A program made the translations under genes and the position numbers. A stretch of 64,000 nt of DNA from Flectobacillus rivi (GTDB taxonomy: Bacteria; Bacteroidota; Bacteroidia; Cytophagales; Spirosomataceae): assembly GCF_030056655.1 (NCBI RefSeq), contig NZ_JASHIE010000005.1, positions 1-64,000 of the forward strand, written 5' to 3'. Shown here piece after piece: positions 29,201 through 37,849 of the stretch; position 1 is the stretch's first letter; each line of letters begins with the position of its first letter. Below the pieces are notes generated by a model. It did not search any database. It saw nothing but the letters and a program-made list of their open reading frames with translations, and was not told the DNA's origin.

Positions 29201-29663
29201 ACTGTTCGTTCAAAGACACTGTAAGCGTATTTTTCATCAAGGAACGCTTGTTGATAACTTTCTCGAAAAGTGCTTCAGGATACGAAACAATGATTTGCCC
29301 TGTATTGGTATTATTGTTGATTTTACTCAATACTTCTGCTCTCATCAACACGTTGGCATTGTCAATATCTTGGTATTGATAGGCCTTTTTGTAGGACATT
29401 GGAAAAAGCATAGGAACTTCTTCTCCCAACAGACTTTGGAGGTCGTTGAGAAAATACGCCGCTTCTTCACGGTCTTCAAGAATAAATAAATGGTCTTGTT
29501 TAGGGTTCAGTTGGTGTATTGCCGAAGCAATAACGGCATCAAGACTACCAGAAAGCCCTTTTAATTGAATATGAGGGTACTTTTCTCGGTTTTTAGTTTG
29601 CTCCGAAATAGTCTGCACAACGCCATCTTCACGGTAGAGCTTCAGGAAATCTTTAACAAGCAT
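26298..29663 (-). CDS. mfd: transcription-repair coupling factor Mfd
   Basis: Mfd removes stalled RNA polymerase and recruits UvrA/UvrB to the transcribed strand. The 1121-residue protein has the UvrB-homologous N-terminus, the RNA polymerase interaction domain (DYVTHVDYGIGRFAGL), the RecG-like translocase with Walker A GDVGFGKTEVA near residue 590, Walker B IDEEQKFGV, TATPIPRTL, the ESGIDIPNANTIII and QMRGRVGRS helicase motifs, and the C-terminal TRCF domain. uvrB is 27 kb away in the same window; uvrA is not present. Confidence 0.97.
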   Translation of the reverse strand: MLVKDFLKLYREDGVVQTISEQTKNREKYPHIQLKGLSGSLDAVIASAIHQLNPKQDHLFILEDREEAAYFLNDLQSLLGEEVPMLFPMSYKKAYQYQDIDNANVLMRAEVLSKINNNTNTGQIIVSYPEALFEKVINKRSLMKNTLTVSLNEQLDTNFLAEILLSYDFEKTDFVYEAGQFSIRGGIVDVFSFSNELPYRIDLFGNEVESIRTFDPDSQLSIESVSKINIIPDVQTKLIQETREPFFQFLSPDTRLWFKDVEHALEIVEKCFEKVEQSLQEILAKSGGIQVVSDPNQLFESRRSFLQLVKGFGSIEFGRRFYFKEKTEKLTYQAKSQPSFNKDFKRLADNLREYQSFYFTNIITSESQRQLERLTTIFEEIDSNVRFQPITIGLREGFIDEQNKIVCYTDHQIFDRFHRFKEKSKYSKSKALTLKELRTLQVGDYVTHVDYGIGRFAGLDKVTVGESEQEAIRLIFRDNDVLMVSIHSLHKISKFSGKEGGPPTMSKLGSPEWENKKSRIKKQVQDIAKELIALYAQRRLAQGYAFSRDSFLQAELESSFIYEDTPDQAKATADVKADMEKPNPMDRLVCGDVGFGKTEVAIRAAFKAVADSKQVAILVPTTVLAMQHFRTFRDRLENFPCRVEYINRFKSTQQIKETLKRVANGETDILIGTHRIVNKDVSFKNLGLMIIDEEQKFGVKVKDRLKEMRVNIDVLTLTATPIPRTLHFSLMGARDLSVIATPPPNRQPVTTELHVLSDQLIRDAVSYELKRGGQVYFVHNRVAELESIGNSILRMVPDAKIGIAHGQMDGDKLEKVMMNFIEGHYDVLVSTNIIESGIDIPNANTIIINHANHFGLSDLHQMRGRVGRSNKKAFCYLLTPALSLLTTDARKRLSSLEEFSDLGDGFKVAMRDLDIRGAGNLLGAEQSGFINDLGYEMYHKILDEAVQELKENEFRALFENDLAESANKLKVDCQIETDMHVLIPENYVTSISERLSLYTQLDDMKSEEDLVNFQRAINDRFGPIPPEVKDMIEIVRVRWKAEVLGIEKIMLKNNNLRCFFVSSQNERYYKSSVFGKILDYVKVNPKKCSLKEAKGRLILSFDKVTSIDELQTILTDIYSRG

Positions 29664-29731
29664 GGTTGAAAAAAGCTAGGGTATGTATTTGCTGTAAGGT
29701 AGTGTTTTTTCAGTTCTGAAAAACACAATTA

Positions 29732-29772
29732 GCCACAAAGGCTCAAATACCTAATATTTGAGCCTTTGTGGC
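29732..29772 (-). terminator. perfect 18-bp stem-loop downstream of the PD40-OmpA gene
   Basis: GCCACAAAGGCTCAAATA (29732-29749) pairs exactly with 29755-29772 around a 5-nt loop, between the PD40-OmpA stop and the mfd start. Confidence 0.7.
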
Positions 29773-29813
29773 AATCATTTCACAAAAATAACTGTAAAAA
29801 AGAGTAAATAGTT

Positions 29814-31457
29814 TTAATTCTTCAAAATCTCAAACTCTACACGTCTATTGGTTGCCTGATTTTCGGGCGTATCGTTGGCTACCTTAGGGCGATTTTTGCC
29901 ATATCCCTTAGCTACAATTCGCTCAGGGGTTACACCAAATGTGATAAGTTGATTACGAACTACATCTGCACGTTCTTGTGAAAGTCGGTTATTGACTTCG
30001 TCGCTACCCACGTTGTCGGTGTGCCCACTGATTTCGACATTGATTTTATTCTTTTTGATAAACTCAGCAATACGCTTCAACTCAGGAGTGGATTCAGGTT
30101 GTAAGGCTGCTTTACCAAATTCAAAAAAAATATTGTTCATCGTTATCTTTGTGCCAGCCTCGATTGGGGCAATGGTAATATCTTTTCCATCTATTTCAAG
30201 GTATTTTCCTGAAATTTTACTCAAGTCAATATTCTGAGAAGTTCCTACAAAACCATCTATTTTGGTCGTAATACCGTAATTTTTGCCATAAGGCAATACA
30301 ATTTTGTAGATACCTGTTATTGGGTCTGGACTGGCTTGACCTAATTCTTTTCCAGTAGTCAAATCTTCGTAAATGACCTTGGCATTTTTAGGTACTTTGC
30401 CTGTTTTATTATCAATCACTTTACCCGCAACTAATACAACGGGTTCTGATTTCGTAGCATCGGGTGTGGGCTGATTTTTGGTATTTTTAGTATTGGGTTT
30501 GTTTGTTGCCACCACTGGTTCGTTACCTGCCTGAATAGGAGACGTTGTACCAGCATCAAGCTTCAAGCGGAAAATATCTTTTTTGCCAAGAGAGCTTTTA
30601 CCAGAAATAAAATAAGCATAATCACCAGAGGCTGGGATCGTGTAATAGGCATCATATTCATCGGTATTGATAGGTTCGCCGATATTTTGAGGCTCCGTCC
30701 AGTTGATCCAAGTATCGTCTTTACGTTTACAAACATAAATGTCGTTGCTACCTTTCCCTCCTTCTCTGTTACTGGAGAAATACAAAGTTTTACCATCGGC
30801 TGCCAAAAAAGGTGTCGTTTCTGTGAAGTTGGTATTGATATCATCGCCTAAGTTCATAGGTTCTGACCAAGTACCATCATCTTCCAAAAAAGAAGCGTAG
30901 ATATCGTCTTCATCAGAGTTTTTCTTTTCTGAAAAGGCCATTAATAAAACCTTTCCATCGGCAGACAAAAAGCCATGTTCGTTTTTACCTCGACTTAGTT
31001 TTTCGTATTTAGGAATATCTAATTTGCGAGGAAGTCCCCAGCCCCCCTCTAGCTTTTTAGCGATAGAAAAACCTCGGGTTTCGTATTGCCCATTGAGATA
31101 AGCACCTTTCATGAGAATAGTTTGTCCATCGGGAGATATGCTCAAAATACTGTTGTATTGATCTCTATTGAGGTTTTCGGACATACGTCTGGCGGGTGTC
31201 CAAGCTCCCATTGTATTTTCTGAAAACCAAATATCTTGAGAGCCTGCTATCTGTTCAGAACCATTGACTCCGTATTTGTTTTGAGGGTGATTTTTTCGTC
31301 CAAAATAGAGCGTTTTACCATCTGGAGACATAACTGGACCAAGTTCAGAGTACTCAGTATTAATAGCAGTTCCAAGGTTTTCAGGTTTGTTTTGTGCCAT
31401 CAAGAATGCAGATGGCATGCACAACAAAACGATAGCAAACGGAGTATAGATTTTCAT
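29814..31457 (-). CDS. PD40 (TolB-like propeller) and OmpA-domain envelope protein
   Basis: I choose the start at ATG 31457 (MKIYTPFAIVLL), which gives a clean signal peptide ending ..FLMAQ; 4 extra codons lie upstream. After it come PD40 blades recognisable by repeated SPDGKTLYF, SPDGQTILM, SADGKVLLM and AADGKTLYFSSNR (about 35-290), then a P/T/N-rich linker, a carboxypeptidase-regulatory-like domain, and a C-terminal OmpA domain (EISGHTDNVGSDEVN, LSQERA, GYGKNRP, NRRVEFE). The order resembles PorE of the type IX secretion system minus its TPR part, but such proteins are common in the phylum and T9SS membership is only inferred. Confidence 0.85.
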   Translation of the reverse strand: MKIYTPFAIVLLCMPSAFLMAQNKPENLGTAINTEYSELGPVMSPDGKTLYFGRKNHPQNKYGVNGSEQIAGSQDIWFSENTMGAWTPARRMSENLNRDQYNSILSISPDGQTILMKGAYLNGQYETRGFSIAKKLEGGWGLPRKLDIPKYEKLSRGKNEHGFLSADGKVLLMAFSEKKNSDEDDIYASFLEDDGTWSEPMNLGDDINTNFTETTPFLAADGKTLYFSSNREGGKGSNDIYVCKRKDDTWINWTEPQNIGEPINTDEYDAYYTIPASGDYAYFISGKSSLGKKDIFRLKLDAGTTSPIQAGNEPVVATNKPNTKNTKNQPTPDATKSEPVVLVAGKVIDNKTGKVPKNAKVIYEDLTTGKELGQASPDPITGIYKIVLPYGKNYGITTKIDGFVGTSQNIDLSKISGKYLEIDGKDITIAPIEAGTKITMNNIFFEFGKAALQPESTPELKRIAEFIKKNKINVEISGHTDNVGSDEVNNRLSQERADVVRNQLITFGVTPERIVAKGYGKNRPKVANDTPENQATNRRVEFEILKN

Positions 31458-31518
31458 GAAAATAGCCAATATTAAGGGTTTATATCATAGGCAAACGAAC
31501 AAAGCTGTAATTGTATTG

Positions 31519-32100
31519 TTAGGCTTTATTCACCCATTTCCCAACAGGAAAGTCTGGATACTCAGCTTGTTCCATACGATTGAGGAGGCTTTCAAGATTG
31601 TCGTCAATCATCAACATATCCAAATTGGTCTGTTTTAGGAACCCCTCTTTGACCATTTTATGAATCATTTCGATCAATGGGTCATAAAAGCCATTGACAT
31701 TGAGTAAGCCTACAGGCATTTGGTGTAATCCTAATTGTTTCCAAGTAAGAATTTCGAAAAGCTCGTCGAGGGTTCCCCAGCCGCCAGGCAAAGCAACAAC
31801 TGCATCTGAAATTTCAGCCATGAGTTGCTTACGTTGGTGCATAGTATCCACTACGTGAATTTGAGTAAGCCCTTTGTGTTGTACCTCAAACTTTTCCATA
31901 AAAGAGGGAATTACACCAATCACCTCTCCCCCATTTTCGAGTACTGCATCGGCTATTATACCCATGATACCAACACTCCCTGCACCATAGACAAGTGTTT
32001 TGTTTTTTTCTACCAAAAGCTTGCCTGCAGCGATAGCTGTATTTTTATAAATCTCATCGAAGCCGACAGAAGCTCCGCAATACACCAAGATATTTTTCAT
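31519..32100 (-). CDS. LOG-family protein (TIGR00730; putative nucleoside monophosphate phosphoribohydrolase)
   Basis: LOG proteins release the base from cytokinin-type or ordinary nucleoside 5'-monophosphates. I use ATG 32100 (MKNILVYCGASVG), 193 residues; the longer frame adds 15 unlike residues. The signature PGGWGTLDE is at 105-113 with catalytic Glu113, preceded by MHQRK (87-91) and the GAGSVGIMG loop. True substrate is unknown in bacteria of this group. It lies 75 bp after the TIGR01777 gene on the same strand. Confidence 0.9.
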   Translation of the reverse strand: MKNILVYCGASVGFDEIYKNTAIAAGKLLVEKNKTLVYGAGSVGIMGIIADAVLENGGEVIGVIPSFMEKFEVQHKGLTQIHVVDTMHQRKQLMAEISDAVVALPGGWGTLDELFEILTWKQLGLHQMPVGLLNVNGFYDPLIEMIHKMVKEGFLKQTNLDMLMIDDNLESLLNRMEQAEYPDFPVGKWVNKA

Positions 32101-32175
32101 GTTCAGAGTGTTCAAAAAAATGTTTATTGTTGAATAAAGTCTCACAAAATAACAGTTTTTAAACTCTCTTTACAG

Positions 32176-33084
32176 CTATTTTTTGAAAATATCACGTAGG
32201 GCTGTTTCCAAATCATTGAATTGAAAATGAAATGATGTTTCATTTTTGAGTTTCTTGTTCGACACATAATTGCCACCAAGTACAATAGAAGCCATTTCTC
32301 CGAAAACAGCTTTGAGGACAAATGAAGGTACATTGGGTAGCCATAAAGGTCGATTTAGCACTCTTGCTAAAACTTGATTGAACGTTCGGTTGTTGACAGG
32401 GTTATTTGCAACTGCATTAAAAACACCTTGAATAGAAGGGGTAAATAGTGCATGAATAAAGAGTCTACAAAGGTCATCAATATGTATCCACGAAAGAAAT
32501 GGTTCGCCCGTACCGAGTGGAGCGCCAAAGCCAAACTTGGTTGGTGTAGCCATTTTAGGAAGAGCACCGCCTTTGTCGGTAAGTACTATTCCAATACGAA
32601 GTTTAGTGGTTCTAATCCCAAGTTCAGATATGGGCTCGGAAGCTTTTTCCCATAAAATACAACACTCAGCCACGAAGTCATTGCCCGCTGGAGACTCTTC
32701 TGTAATGATCGTACTTCCAGTATCTGTACCATAAAACCCAATACCCGATGCCGAAACGAACCCTTGAATTTTGTGTGGAAGAGTTTTGAGTTTTTGGGAG
32801 ATCAAACCGAGGGATTTTGTACGAGAATCAATGATTTCTTTTTTACGTTCTGGCGTCCAACGCTCATCAGCAATCCCTGCACCTGCAAGATGAATGATGT
32901 AGTCTGCCCCAAGTAGAGCCTCCTCATCAATGAATCCTTTGTCTATATCCCAAACAAAAGTTTTCACGTTTCCTCTCTGTTGAGCCTTGCGGCTCAAGTG
33001 CCAAACCGAATGACCTTGTTCTATAAGTAGTTCAGTAAGTCGTGTGCCTACAAGCCCAGTTCCCCCAGTGATTAGTATGTTCAT
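32176..33084 (-). CDS. TIGR01777 family NAD(P)-dependent epimerase/sugar-nucleotide-like protein
   Basis: The 302-residue protein is an extended short-chain dehydrogenase with the nucleotide loop GGTGLVG at 7-13, SASGIGFYG in the active-site region and the C-terminal LPNVPSFVLKAVFGEMASIVL segment typical of the YfcH/TIGR01777 group (DUF1731). Substrate is unknown. A TetR-type operator-like sequence occurs inside the gene at 32375-32394, and two more lie in the spacer upstream. Confidence 0.9.
   Translation of the reverse strand: MNILITGGTGLVGTRLTELLIEQGHSVWHLSRKAQQRGNVKTFVWDIDKGFIDEEALLGADYIIHLAGAGIADERWTPERKKEIIDSRTKSLGLISQKLKTLPHKIQGFVSASGIGFYGTDTGSTIITEESPAGNDFVAECCILWEKASEPISELGIRTTKLRIGIVLTDKGGALPKMATPTKFGFGAPLGTGEPFLSWIHIDDLCRLFIHALFTPSIQGVFNAVANNPVNNRTFNQVLARVLNRPLWLPNVPSFVLKAVFGEMASIVLGGNYVSNKKLKNETSFHFQFNDLETALRDIFKK
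32375..32394. promoter_or_regulatory. TetR-type operator-like motif, copy 1 (inside CDS)
   Basis: TGATTGAACGTTCGGTTGTT agrees at 18 of 20 positions with the spacer copy at 33233-33252. The core GAACGTTC is palindromic. It lies in coding sequence and may be coincidental. Confidence 0.35.
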
Positions 33085-33232
33085 TAGTTTAGGTTTTTAT
33101 AATAAAAATAGACAGTTCTATGAATAAAATGAAGATTTAAGAAACCTCAATAAAATAAACAAGAAAAAGAATAGAATGGTTATGGTGAAGTTAACTAAAG
33201 TGAAATGTGTTGATTATTAGGTTTTTATGTTT

Positions 33233-33252
33233 TGACTGAACGTTCGGTTATT
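33233..33252. promoter_or_regulatory. TetR-type operator-like motif, copy 2
   Basis: TGACTGAACGTTCGGTTATT has the near-palindromic core (C)TGAACGTTCGG. Sites of this GAACGTTC type are usual targets of TetR/AcrR regulators; the regulator is not in the window. Confidence 0.5.
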
Positions 33253-33423
33253 AAACATGAAGGTTAAATAAAACTTATATTATCCATTTGGTTATTTTAT
33301 TATCTTTTAAAGCAAATTCAATATCTAGTGAATAAGAAGGAATAAAAAATCTGTCAATGTAGACTATAAATAGTCGCATGTCATAGCTGTTATTTGAAAG
33401 AAAAACAAAGTATTAAAAGTATT

Positions 33424-33443
33424 GATTGAACGTTCGAATAGTA
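33424..33443. promoter_or_regulatory. TetR-type operator-like motif, copy 3
   Basis: TGATTGAACGTTCGAATAGT shares the TGAYTGAACGTTCG core with the other two copies. It lies 191 bp from copy 2, on the acyltransferase side of the spacer. Confidence 0.5.
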
Positions 33444-33646
33444 ATACTTCTAGTAATTCCCTCATAAAATGAAATATGCTAAGCTATTTATAAACATAAG
33501 TTAGGCATGGCGAGAGCCAAAATAGGGATTGAGATTATTTGTAAAAAAATGTATATCTTCGACCAATTAAGTAATGTCTGGAACGACTCAAAAACCAAAC
33601 TATTTCTTAGTCATAAATATGGTCTAAGACACTAAAACTGCAAGCA

Positions 33647-34450
33647 ATGAAATTACATATCCGAAATTTTTTATCCATGTTTGATGTCTTTGGAATTGTG
33701 GAGAGAGACCCTTTTGGTAATTCGATGTTTCTGAAAAGAATCATCATGTTTACCTTAGGATGGATAACTTATGGAAGATTGAGAGTTTATAATAAAACTA
33801 AAATCAGAGGAACAGAGCATCTCGAAAATTTGCCACAGACAGGCGTTCTTTTTCTCTCAAATCACCAGACCTATTTCATGGATGTGATTTGCTTGTATCA
33901 TGTTTTCTTTAGTATCAAATGGGGATTCAAAAATTCGATAAACTTTCCCATTTATCTATTGGCTCCGAGGTCACGACTGTTTTATGTAGCAGCATCTGAG
34001 ACAATGAAGGAAGGTGGATTACTCCCAAAGATTTTTTCTCAAGCGGGCGCTATTTTGGTAAATCGCTCTTGGAGAGCTAAAGGGCATGACGTAAAACGAG
34101 AATTGGATACTGCCGCGAATGATAAGGTTGGATTAGGTTTAAAATACGGCTGGGTAGTAAGTTTTCCGCAAGGAACAACCACGCCTTATGCTCCTCTTCG
34201 TAAAGGAACAGCGCACTTGATAAAAGCACATAATCCCATTGTAGTGCCTGTCGTAATCAACGGTTTTAGAAGAGCTTTTGATAAGAAAGGGCTTTTGTTT
34301 AAAAAACGAAACACAACGCTTTCTGTTACATTTAAGGAGCCAATTCAATTTGATCCAGATATTTCAGTCGATGACATGATGGATATTTTGCGTGAGCAGA
34401 TAGAACAAAAAATACCTGTCGAAAAATTGAAGTGGAGAAGAGAAGAATAA
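33647..34450 (+). CDS. PlsC-like 1-acylglycerol-3-phosphate acyltransferase family protein
   Basis: The family transfers an acyl chain to lysophosphatidate or a similar acceptor at the inner membrane. The 267-residue protein shows SNHQTYFMDV, with His73 and Asp79 as the catalytic pair spaced by five residues instead of the classic four, then a FPQGTTTPYAPLRKGTAHL substrate-binding block and VVPVVINGF. The acceptor is uncertain; ornithine/glycine lipid or phospholipid synthesis are both possible. It precedes recO by 4 bp, so the two are probably co-transcribed. Confidence 0.85.
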   Translation: MKLHIRNFLSMFDVFGIVERDPFGNSMFLKRIIMFTLGWITYGRLRVYNKTKIRGTEHLENLPQTGVLFLSNHQTYFMDVICLYHVFFSIKWGFKNSINFPIYLLAPRSRLFYVAASETMKEGGLLPKIFSQAGAILVNRSWRAKGHDVKRELDTAANDKVGLGLKYGWVVSFPQGTTTPYAPLRKGTAHLIKAHNPIVVPVVINGFRRAFDKKGLLFKKRNTTLSVTFKEPIQFDPDISVDDMMDILREQIEQKIPVEKLKWRREE

Positions 34451-34454
34451 TGTC

Positions 34455-35138
34455 ATGCTAAGTAAAACTCAAGGGATCGTCATCAACTACGTAAAGTATA
34501 AAGAAAGCTCGATTATTGCCAAAATCTACACCAAGGAGTTTGGCATACAGTCGTATATTGAAAATGGCGTGAGAAGTGCAAGAGCTAAAAATAAAATAGC
34601 GCTTTTCCAACCGCTCACTTTACTCGACCTTGTGATATATCATAAAAAAGGAAAGGATATCCATCGTATTGCAGAAATCAAATGTAATCATCCTTTCGAG
34701 ACAATTCCTTATGAGATTGCCAAATCGTCGGTAGCGATTTTTGTCACAGAGATTTTAACCAAAACTTTACGAGAAGAAACCCCGAATGAACAACTGTTCG
34801 ATTTTGTCGAGGAGTCTATATTGTGGCTAGATGGCGCTAATAAGCATTTTGAATGCTTTCATATTCAGTTTTTATTAGCAATGACAGCTTATTTAGGATT
34901 TTTGCCCGAGACAGTCGAAGAGATGGAGGAGGAATTGAGCTTGTACGGGTATCCTCTGACCAAAGGAGCAAAAGCTGGGCTTCAACTCCTTTGGGGATTG
35001 GAGTATGGAGATGCACCAAGAATCGATCGTCATTCAAGAAATGAAATGGTAGAGATCCTATTACACTGGTACAAAATACATTTGGAGACCTTTGGAGAAA
35101 TAAAATCTTTGGCTGTTCTCAAAGAGATTCTGCACTAG
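34455..35138 (+). CDS. recO: DNA repair protein RecO
   Basis: RecO helps RecR load RecA on SSB-coated DNA in RecF-pathway gap repair. The 227-residue protein begins with the OB-fold typical of RecO (TQGIVINYVKYKESSIIAKIYTKEFG) and continues with the family helical domain. The zinc-finger cysteines of some RecO proteins are missing, as is frequent in Bacteroidota. Its stop codon overlaps that of the convergent lptB gene by four bases (CTAG). recF and recJ of the same pathway are also in this window. Confidence 0.92.
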   Translation: MLSKTQGIVINYVKYKESSIIAKIYTKEFGIQSYIENGVRSARAKNKIALFQPLTLLDLVIYHKKGKDIHRIAEIKCNHPFETIPYEIAKSSVAIFVTEILTKTLREETPNEQLFDFVEESILWLDGANKHFECFHIQFLLAMTAYLGFLPETVEEMEEELSLYGYPLTKGAKAGLQLLWGLEYGDAPRIDRHSRNEMVEILLHWYKIHLETFGEIKSLAVLKEILH

Positions 35139-35866
35139 ATTTTACGCTTCAATTCAAAGTGTTTACCCAAATACAAACGACGTACTTGTTCGTCCGAAGC
35201 AAGGTCTTCTGGTGTACCTGATTTTAAAATTTTTCCTTCAAATAACAAATATGCACGGTCAGTAATCGATAATGTTTCGTCTACGTTGTGGTCGGTAATA
35301 AGGATACCAATATTGCGATATTTGAGCTTTGCAACAATCCCTTGGATTTCCTCTACAGCAATAGGGTCAACCCCTGCGAAAGGCTCATCTAACAAAATAA
35401 ATTTAGGATCAACCGCCAAGGCACGGGCAATTTCGGTACGACGACGCTCACCTCCAGATAATACTTGACCAAGGTTTTTACGAACATGAGTCAATGAAAA
35501 CTCTTCCAGTAATTGCTCAGTTTTTTCTTTTTGTTCTTTTTTAGAAAGACTTGTTAATTCCAACACCGCTAAGATATTTTCTTCAACAGATAGCGTTCTG
35601 AAAACAGAAGCTTCCTGTGCTAAATAGCCAATCCCTAAACGTGCTCGTTTGTACATAGGCAAGTTAGTCACATCCAAATCATCGAGATATACTTTTCCAG
35701 AATTAGGCTTTACCAAACCTGTTGCCATGTAAAACGAAGTCGTTTTACCAGCACCATTGGGTCCTAATAAACCTACAATTTCGCCTTGTTCTACTTGGTA
35801 GCTTACATTGTTGTTGACCAAGCGCTGACCATATTTCTTTACAAGATTTTCTGTTCTTAGTAGCAT
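35135..35866 (-). CDS. lptB: LPS export ABC transporter ATP-binding protein
   Basis: LptB powers extraction of lipopolysaccharide from the inner membrane with LptF, LptG and LptC. The 243-residue protein has Walker A GPNGAGKTT (35-43), signature LSGGERRRTEIARALA, Walker B FILLDEPFAGVDP and the H-loop ITDHNVDETL, all close to LptB. The LptF/G genes are not adjacent. It is the first gene on the minus strand after recJ, with a 105-bp gap. Confidence 0.92.
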   Translation of the reverse strand: MLLRTENLVKKYGQRLVNNNVSYQVEQGEIVGLLGPNGAGKTTSFYMATGLVKPNSGKVYLDDLDVTNLPMYKRARLGIGYLAQEASVFRTLSVEENILAVLELTSLSKKEQKEKTEQLLEEFSLTHVRKNLGQVLSGGERRRTEIARALAVDPKFILLDEPFAGVDPIAVEEIQGIVAKLKYRNIGILITDHNVDETLSITDRAYLLFEGKILKSGTPEDLASDEQVRRLYLGKHFELKRKI

Positions 35867-35971
35867 AATTGCTGTGGCAAAATTCTTTATAATAAACTTG
35901 CCTTTTTTATCTATGAATTAAAATAGAATACGATGTTCAAGAGCAAACACAAATTGAAAATATCTGTGCTT

Positions 35972-37681
35972 TTATTCAAACTTAATATCTTTCAACATTA
36001 GTTGAAAACTTTTTTTCCCTTGCCACTCATTGATTTCGATGGTATAACAAATAGAGCAAGTTTGAACTTCCAATAATTTATCAAAAAAGTCTTCAACCAT
36101 ACCAAAGCCTACGCAGGTAAATGCGGCTGAGCCCTCTTGAAATGCCTGAAACTTCAGATGTTTCTCCTTCATTTTGATTGGCGCACCATACAGTTGTACT
36201 TTATGACTGACAAATACAGGCGTCATATTTTGAGGACCAAATGGCGACATTTGACTCATAATACGATGAAACTTGTCGGTAATAGCTGATAGTGGCAATG
36301 CCAAGTCTATTTCTATTAGTGGAGACAGTTGTTCTTGTAAAATTTTACGAGAAACAACTTCTTCAAACTTTCTTTTAAAGTTTTCAATTTGGTTAAGCTC
36401 TAACGTAAGACCAGCAGCGAAAGTGTGTCCACCAAATTGAATCAAATGCTCTGAGCATTCTTCAATGGCATCATACACATCAAATCCTGGTACTGAACGT
36501 GCCGAACCAGCGGCATTGCCATGAGACTCTGTCAAGATAATGGTAGGACGATGATACTTTTCGATGCATCTACTCGCTACAATACCAATAACTCCTTTAT
36601 GCCAAGCTTCATTGAATAACACTGTACTTTTGGCGGCAACCAAATCGCTATTTTGAGCAATCATTTCAAGTGCTTCGGCTGTAATCGATGAATCAAGTCC
36701 TTTGCGGTCGGTATTATGTTGACCAATCACGCGGGCAAATTCTTCAGCTTTTTGTTCGTCTTCAGATAACATTAAGTCAACAGCATCATAAGCATGGCGA
36801 ATTCTTCCTGCTGCATTGATTCGTGGACCTAATCCAAATACCACTTTGGTAATATCCATTTTGCCTTCGAGCGAAGCGGATTTAATCAACGCTTTTAGTC
36901 CAGTTCTTGGATTGGTATTGAGCTGTTGTAAACCATAAAATGCCAAAACTCGGTTTTCGCCTACAATCGGAACAATATCACAACTAATACTCGTCACAAC
37001 CAAATCCAAATAGGGTAACAACAAATTGACATCAATATCTTTAACTTGACAATAAGCTTGTAATAACTTGAATCCCACGCCACAACCTGTCAATTCCTTA
37101 AATGGATATAGACAGTCCTCACGTTTGGGGTCTAATACCGCTACTGCATCTGGTAACTCGTCACCAGGGCGGTGGTGGTCGCATATAATAAAGTCTACAC
37201 CATGTTCTTTTGCCCAAGCTACCTTATCAATAGATTTGATTCCGCAGTCGAGGCTTACGATGAGGGCAAAACCATTTTCGGCGGCATATTCAATTCCTTT
37301 TTGCGAAACACCATATCCTTCGGCATAACGATCGGGAATATAAAATTCAATGTTCTGATGAATATACTTTTGTAAAAATCCATAAAACATAGCAACCGAA
37401 GTAGTACCATCTACATCATAATCACCATATATTAGTATTTTCTCATTTTGCTCAACAGCTTTACTCAATCGTTCAACCGCAATGGTCATATCTGCCATCA
37501 AAAATGGGTCGTATAAATCTGATAAGCTAGGACGAAAAAAATGCTTGGCTTCATCAAATGTACCAACGCCTCGCTGACCCAGTAAGGTAGCGATTTCATA
37601 ACTAACACCTAATTCTTTTGATAGGGTATCTACTATTTCTGAAGAGGGTAATTTTTTATAATTCCAACGTTTTTCGACCAT
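35972..37681 (-). CDS. recJ: single-stranded-DNA-specific exonuclease RecJ
   Basis: RecJ degrades single-stranded DNA 5' to 3' in recombination, base-excision and mismatch repair. I use ATG 37681 (MVEKRWNYKKLP), 569 residues; a longer frame adds 15 residues and would run into the promoter. DHH-superfamily motifs are visible: DYDVDGTTS, SLDCGIKS, CDHHRPGD and LDPK, followed by the DHHA1 part with GGHTFAAGL. A good promoter and a DnaA box lie just upstream. Confidence 0.95.
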   Translation of the reverse strand: MVEKRWNYKKLPSSEIVDTLSKELGVSYEIATLLGQRGVGTFDEAKHFFRPSLSDLYDPFLMADMTIAVERLSKAVEQNEKILIYGDYDVDGTTSVAMFYGFLQKYIHQNIEFYIPDRYAEGYGVSQKGIEYAAENGFALIVSLDCGIKSIDKVAWAKEHGVDFIICDHHRPGDELPDAVAVLDPKREDCLYPFKELTGCGVGFKLLQAYCQVKDIDVNLLLPYLDLVVTSISCDIVPIVGENRVLAFYGLQQLNTNPRTGLKALIKSASLEGKMDITKVVFGLGPRINAAGRIRHAYDAVDLMLSEDEQKAEEFARVIGQHNTDRKGLDSSITAEALEMIAQNSDLVAAKSTVLFNEAWHKGVIGIVASRCIEKYHRPTIILTESHGNAAGSARSVPGFDVYDAIEECSEHLIQFGGHTFAAGLTLELNQIENFKRKFEEVVSRKILQEQLSPLIEIDLALPLSAITDKFHRIMSQMSPFGPQNMTPVFVSHKVQLYGAPIKMKEKHLKFQAFQEGSAAFTCVGFGMVEDFFDKLLEVQTCSICYTIEINEWQGKKSFQLMLKDIKFE

Positions 37682-37692
37682 GGATTGTTGAC

Positions 37693-37701
37693 TGTGGATA
37701 A
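37693..37701 (-). promoter_or_regulatory. DnaA box in the recJ leader
   Basis: TGTGGATAA is a perfect minus-strand DnaA box, 12 bp upstream of the recJ start and downstream of its promoter candidate. Confidence 0.4.
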
Positions 37702-37723
37702 TAAGATGTTGATTATTAAATAG

Positions 37724-37756
37724 CAAAGTTATACTTAAATATAGGAGACTTGCAAA
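37724..37756 (-). promoter_or_regulatory. promoter of recJ
   Basis: On the minus strand TTTG (37753-37756) and TAACTTTG (37724-37731) match both Bacteroidota sigma-factor elements with a 21-nt spacer. This is the best promoter match I found in the window. Confidence 0.65.
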
Positions 37757-37849
37757 GAAGGACTGTGACTATAAGATTTTTTAAGAAATTCACCCTTCAT
37801 TCTTTGTATTTGAACACTCAATTTTCAAACATTAACAAGTTTATTTTCT

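Larger units (their letters stand above)
33085..33646. other. 562-bp divergent intergenic region with two operator-like sites
   Basis: This AT-rich region lies between the minus-strand epimerase gene and the plus-strand acyltransferase gene. Apart from the two GAACGTTC palindromes listed separately I see no gene, RNA or repeat. A weak promoter candidate for the acyltransferase (TATCTTCG near 33553) has one mismatch to TAnnTTTG. Confidence 0.5.
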
